Origin: Baffinella frigidus
Lineage: Eukaryota; Cryptophyceae; Cryptomonadales; Baffinellaceae
Assembly: GCA_026770585.1 (NCBI GenBank)
Contig: MU647709.1
Span: 50,608-66,500 of the forward strand
DNA length: 15,893 nt
Direction: 5' to 3'
The notes beneath the pieces are model-generated. The model saw nothing but the letters and a program-made list of their open reading frames with translations, was not told the origin of the DNA and made no database searches. Numbering within the stretch: position 1 is the first letter of the stretch; the number at the start of each line of letters is the position of its first letter. Made by a program: the position numbers and the translations under genes. This document shows, piece by piece, positions 14,603 to 15,893 of this stretch.

Positions 14603-14640
14603 GAAGATGGTCCTGGGACCAGAGGGATCATGCGTGGTGC
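14603..14640 (+). pseudogene. exon e shadow 3 (3' part)
   Basis: This has the same left junction as exon e shadow 1 (ACCATAAACC then GAAGATGGTCCT), showing that the two share a common origin. Confidence 0.68.
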
Positions 14641-14795
14641 TAAATCCGAAACCCGAGACCCGAGACCCGAGACCCGAGACCCAAAACCCGCAAATCTCAC
14701 ACCCCAAACCCGAAACCTGAGGCCCAAAACCCGAAACTCGAAACCCGAGACCCGAAACCCGAGACCCGAAACCCGAAAATCGAAACCCGAACACC
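14641..14795. repeat. CCCGAAA/CCCGAGA heptamer array
   Basis: A continuation after exon e shadow 3. It generates minus-strand frames of repeated GFGSRVSGL-type peptide that are not genes. Confidence 0.85.
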
Positions 14796-14898
14796 ACCCC
14801 TAGTGCGGTCCTATGCTCCTCGGAATAGCCCTACCGTATGACCTAGGGGTTACTGGCGAGTAAGGACTCGCTCCGCCTTGAGAACCTACGGTATAATC

Positions 14899-15012
14899 CG
14901 GGGACATGCTTAATTTAAAAGAAAACGAATTCCTATTTGTTCATAGGAGATGGGACGAAGGTTAATTAGGGCACTAAGTAACTTTAATTAGGGCCAGAAT
15001 AAATTTAATTAG
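14899..15012 (-). mobile_element. truncated foldback related to 8355-8524
   Basis: CCGGGGACATGCTTAATTTA then AAGAAAACGAATTCCTATTTG matches the reverse complement of 8512 leftward. The other terminal arm is missing. Confidence 0.66.
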
Positions 15013-15051
15013 GGGTCAAATATGACCCTCTTGCCACTTACGGCTAGGTTG

Positions 15052-15174
15052 ACACAGGGGTACTTCGCTCATAAGAAACGCCCACCCCCCCTATGACCAC
15101 CATAGGGCCTGAGGCATAGGCCTATTGTAGGGTCCTAGGGGGGGGCGGTTTCTTATGAGCGAGGTACCCCTGTG
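15052..15174. mobile_element. family A foldback element
   Basis: ACACAGGGGTACTTCGCTCAT at the left, ATGAGCGAGGTACCCCTGTG at the right. Terminal TA is altered to CA/TG on both sides, which keeps the palindrome. Confidence 0.76.
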
Positions 15175-15230
15175 CTTACAGCTCTTGGGCCGTTAGATCG
15201 ACTGTATTCGGGGTAATCACAGCTCTTGCC

Positions 15231-15480
15231 ACACCGCGGGCTACGAAGGGCTTTTCGGCCCATTCCGGGCCGAGTTTCCGGTACCTTATCCGTAGGAACC
15301 CCCCTATGTCCCTACGGGTTGCCTACCGTAGGGTCCTAGGTCTTATCGCTTAGGGGTTATTCAAGATCCCTTCGCAGCCCGCTGTGCGGTTGTACCGCAC
15401 ACCTGGGATGTCAACAGAATACTATTCTCAGAATAGTCTTGTCAATCTCATAGGAAAACGGTTTCAATTTAAAACCTTCG
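15231..15480 (-). repeat. inverted copy of the 9750-9998 block with family C element
   Basis: Family C reversed at 15231-15365 (CGGGCTACGAAGGGCTTTTC to CTTATCGCTTAGGGGTTATTC), then CGCACACCTGGGATGTCAACAG and GTCTTGTCAATCTCATAGG, as in 9750-9861 reversed. Confidence 0.75.
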
Positions 15481-15506
15481 TCTTGTCCACTCGCGTCGGA
15501 TGACCT

Positions 15507-15567
15507 CATCCGTAGGAACCCCCCTATGTCCCTACGGATTGCCTACCGTAGGGTCCTCCGTCTTATG
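15507..15567 (-). repeat. family C fragment
   Basis: CATCCGTAGGAACCCCCCTA then GATTGCCTACCGTAGGGTCCT, a second partial copy next to the full one. Confidence 0.6.
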
Positions 15568-15627
15568 CACTCGCCACTTACGCGTCGGATGCCCCCCGCA
15601 GGCAGTCGACGTCATGCGCGCTTACTC

Positions 15628-15893
15628 TAAACTCTAAAACCTAACAACTAAACCCTCAACCCACCCTAAACCCACCCTAAACCCACCCTAAACCCTAAAC
15701 CCTAAACCCTAAACCCTAAACCCTAAACCCTAAACCCTAAACCCTAAACCCTAAACCCTAAACCCACCCTAAACCCACCCTACACCCTAAACACTGAACC
15801 TCAAACCCTGAAACTCAAACCCCAAACCCTGAACCCTAAAAACTAAACCACAAACCCAAAACCCAAAACCCAAAACCCAAAAACCCAAACCCC
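15628..15893. repeat. telomere-like region with perfect (CCCTAAA)11 core
   Basis: The exact heptamer runs from 15686 to 15762, flanked on both sides by CCACCCTAAA variants and then degenerate CCCAAAA units to the window edge. On a right-hand chromosome end the G-rich TTTAGGG strand would read 5'-3' here, so this is probably interstitial. Confidence 0.9.

Noticed and set aside
14233-14797. Open frames with NPRPETR or GFGSRVSGL repeats on both strands
   Set aside because: Direct translation of CCCGAAA/CCCGAGA heptamers. A seven-base unit stays open in three frames when it lacks stops, so frame length is no evidence of coding.
1-15893. tRNA, rRNA or spliced-leader genes
   Set aside because: No cloverleaf with a matching GGTTCGAATCC-type box, no rRNA core sequence and no spliced-leader exon was seen by eye; a tRNA or covariance scan was not possible here.

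Overview
This window looks like nuclear DNA from a eukaryote, most likely a protist alga, although the species cannot be fixed from sequence alone. The reasons are plant-type telomere heptamers (CCCTAAA) and many variants of them scattered inside the window, a gene that only makes sense after splicing, a very high density of short non-coding foldback transposons, and no bacterial operon, Shine-Dalgarno site or RNA gene. TTTAGGG telomeres occur in green algae and plants but also in dinoflagellates and chromerids, so the lineage stays open. || Layout. 1-3020 is a repeat field: at least nine full or partial copies of one palindromic element (family A, CAGGGGTACC ends flanked by TA), two copies of family B, a polypyrimidine tract and a long foldback (family H). 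3020-6290 has no convincing gene. It holds hairpins, a B element with its unoccupied paralogous site, several family F foldbacks and a family D foldback. 6290-7150 is GC-richer and mostly unique, with one possible minus-strand exon. || 7158-14065 contains the only gene I can support, on the plus strand. Five exons (7158-7598, 8282-8352, 11654-11750, 13176-13262, 14003-14065) join with matching phases into about 253 residues. The last four encode a PDZ domain: a GVGAHFE carboxylate-binding loop, then VTRLVKGGAAERGG, then VGDRIVGVDGRPV, then the FELSKMVLGPEGS helix/strand. The gene must continue beyond the window. Its introns, about 0.7 to 3.3 kb, are filled with foldback elements and telomere-like heptamer repeats. 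|| The most unusual feature is that every one of the five exons has partial, mostly frame-broken copies of itself ('exon shadows') in the neighbouring introns, often together with the adjoining splice site. Several shadows sit inside tandem units made of telomere-like repeat plus exon fragment. This suggests repeated local duplication driven by the intronic repeats. || 14070-15893 returns to repeats: CCCGAAA/CCCGAGA arrays with exon fragments, truncated and full foldback elements, an inverted copy of the block at 9750-9998, and a (CCCTAAA)11 tract at 15686-15762 that is probably interstitial. No transposase was seen, so all mobile elements here appear non-autonomous.
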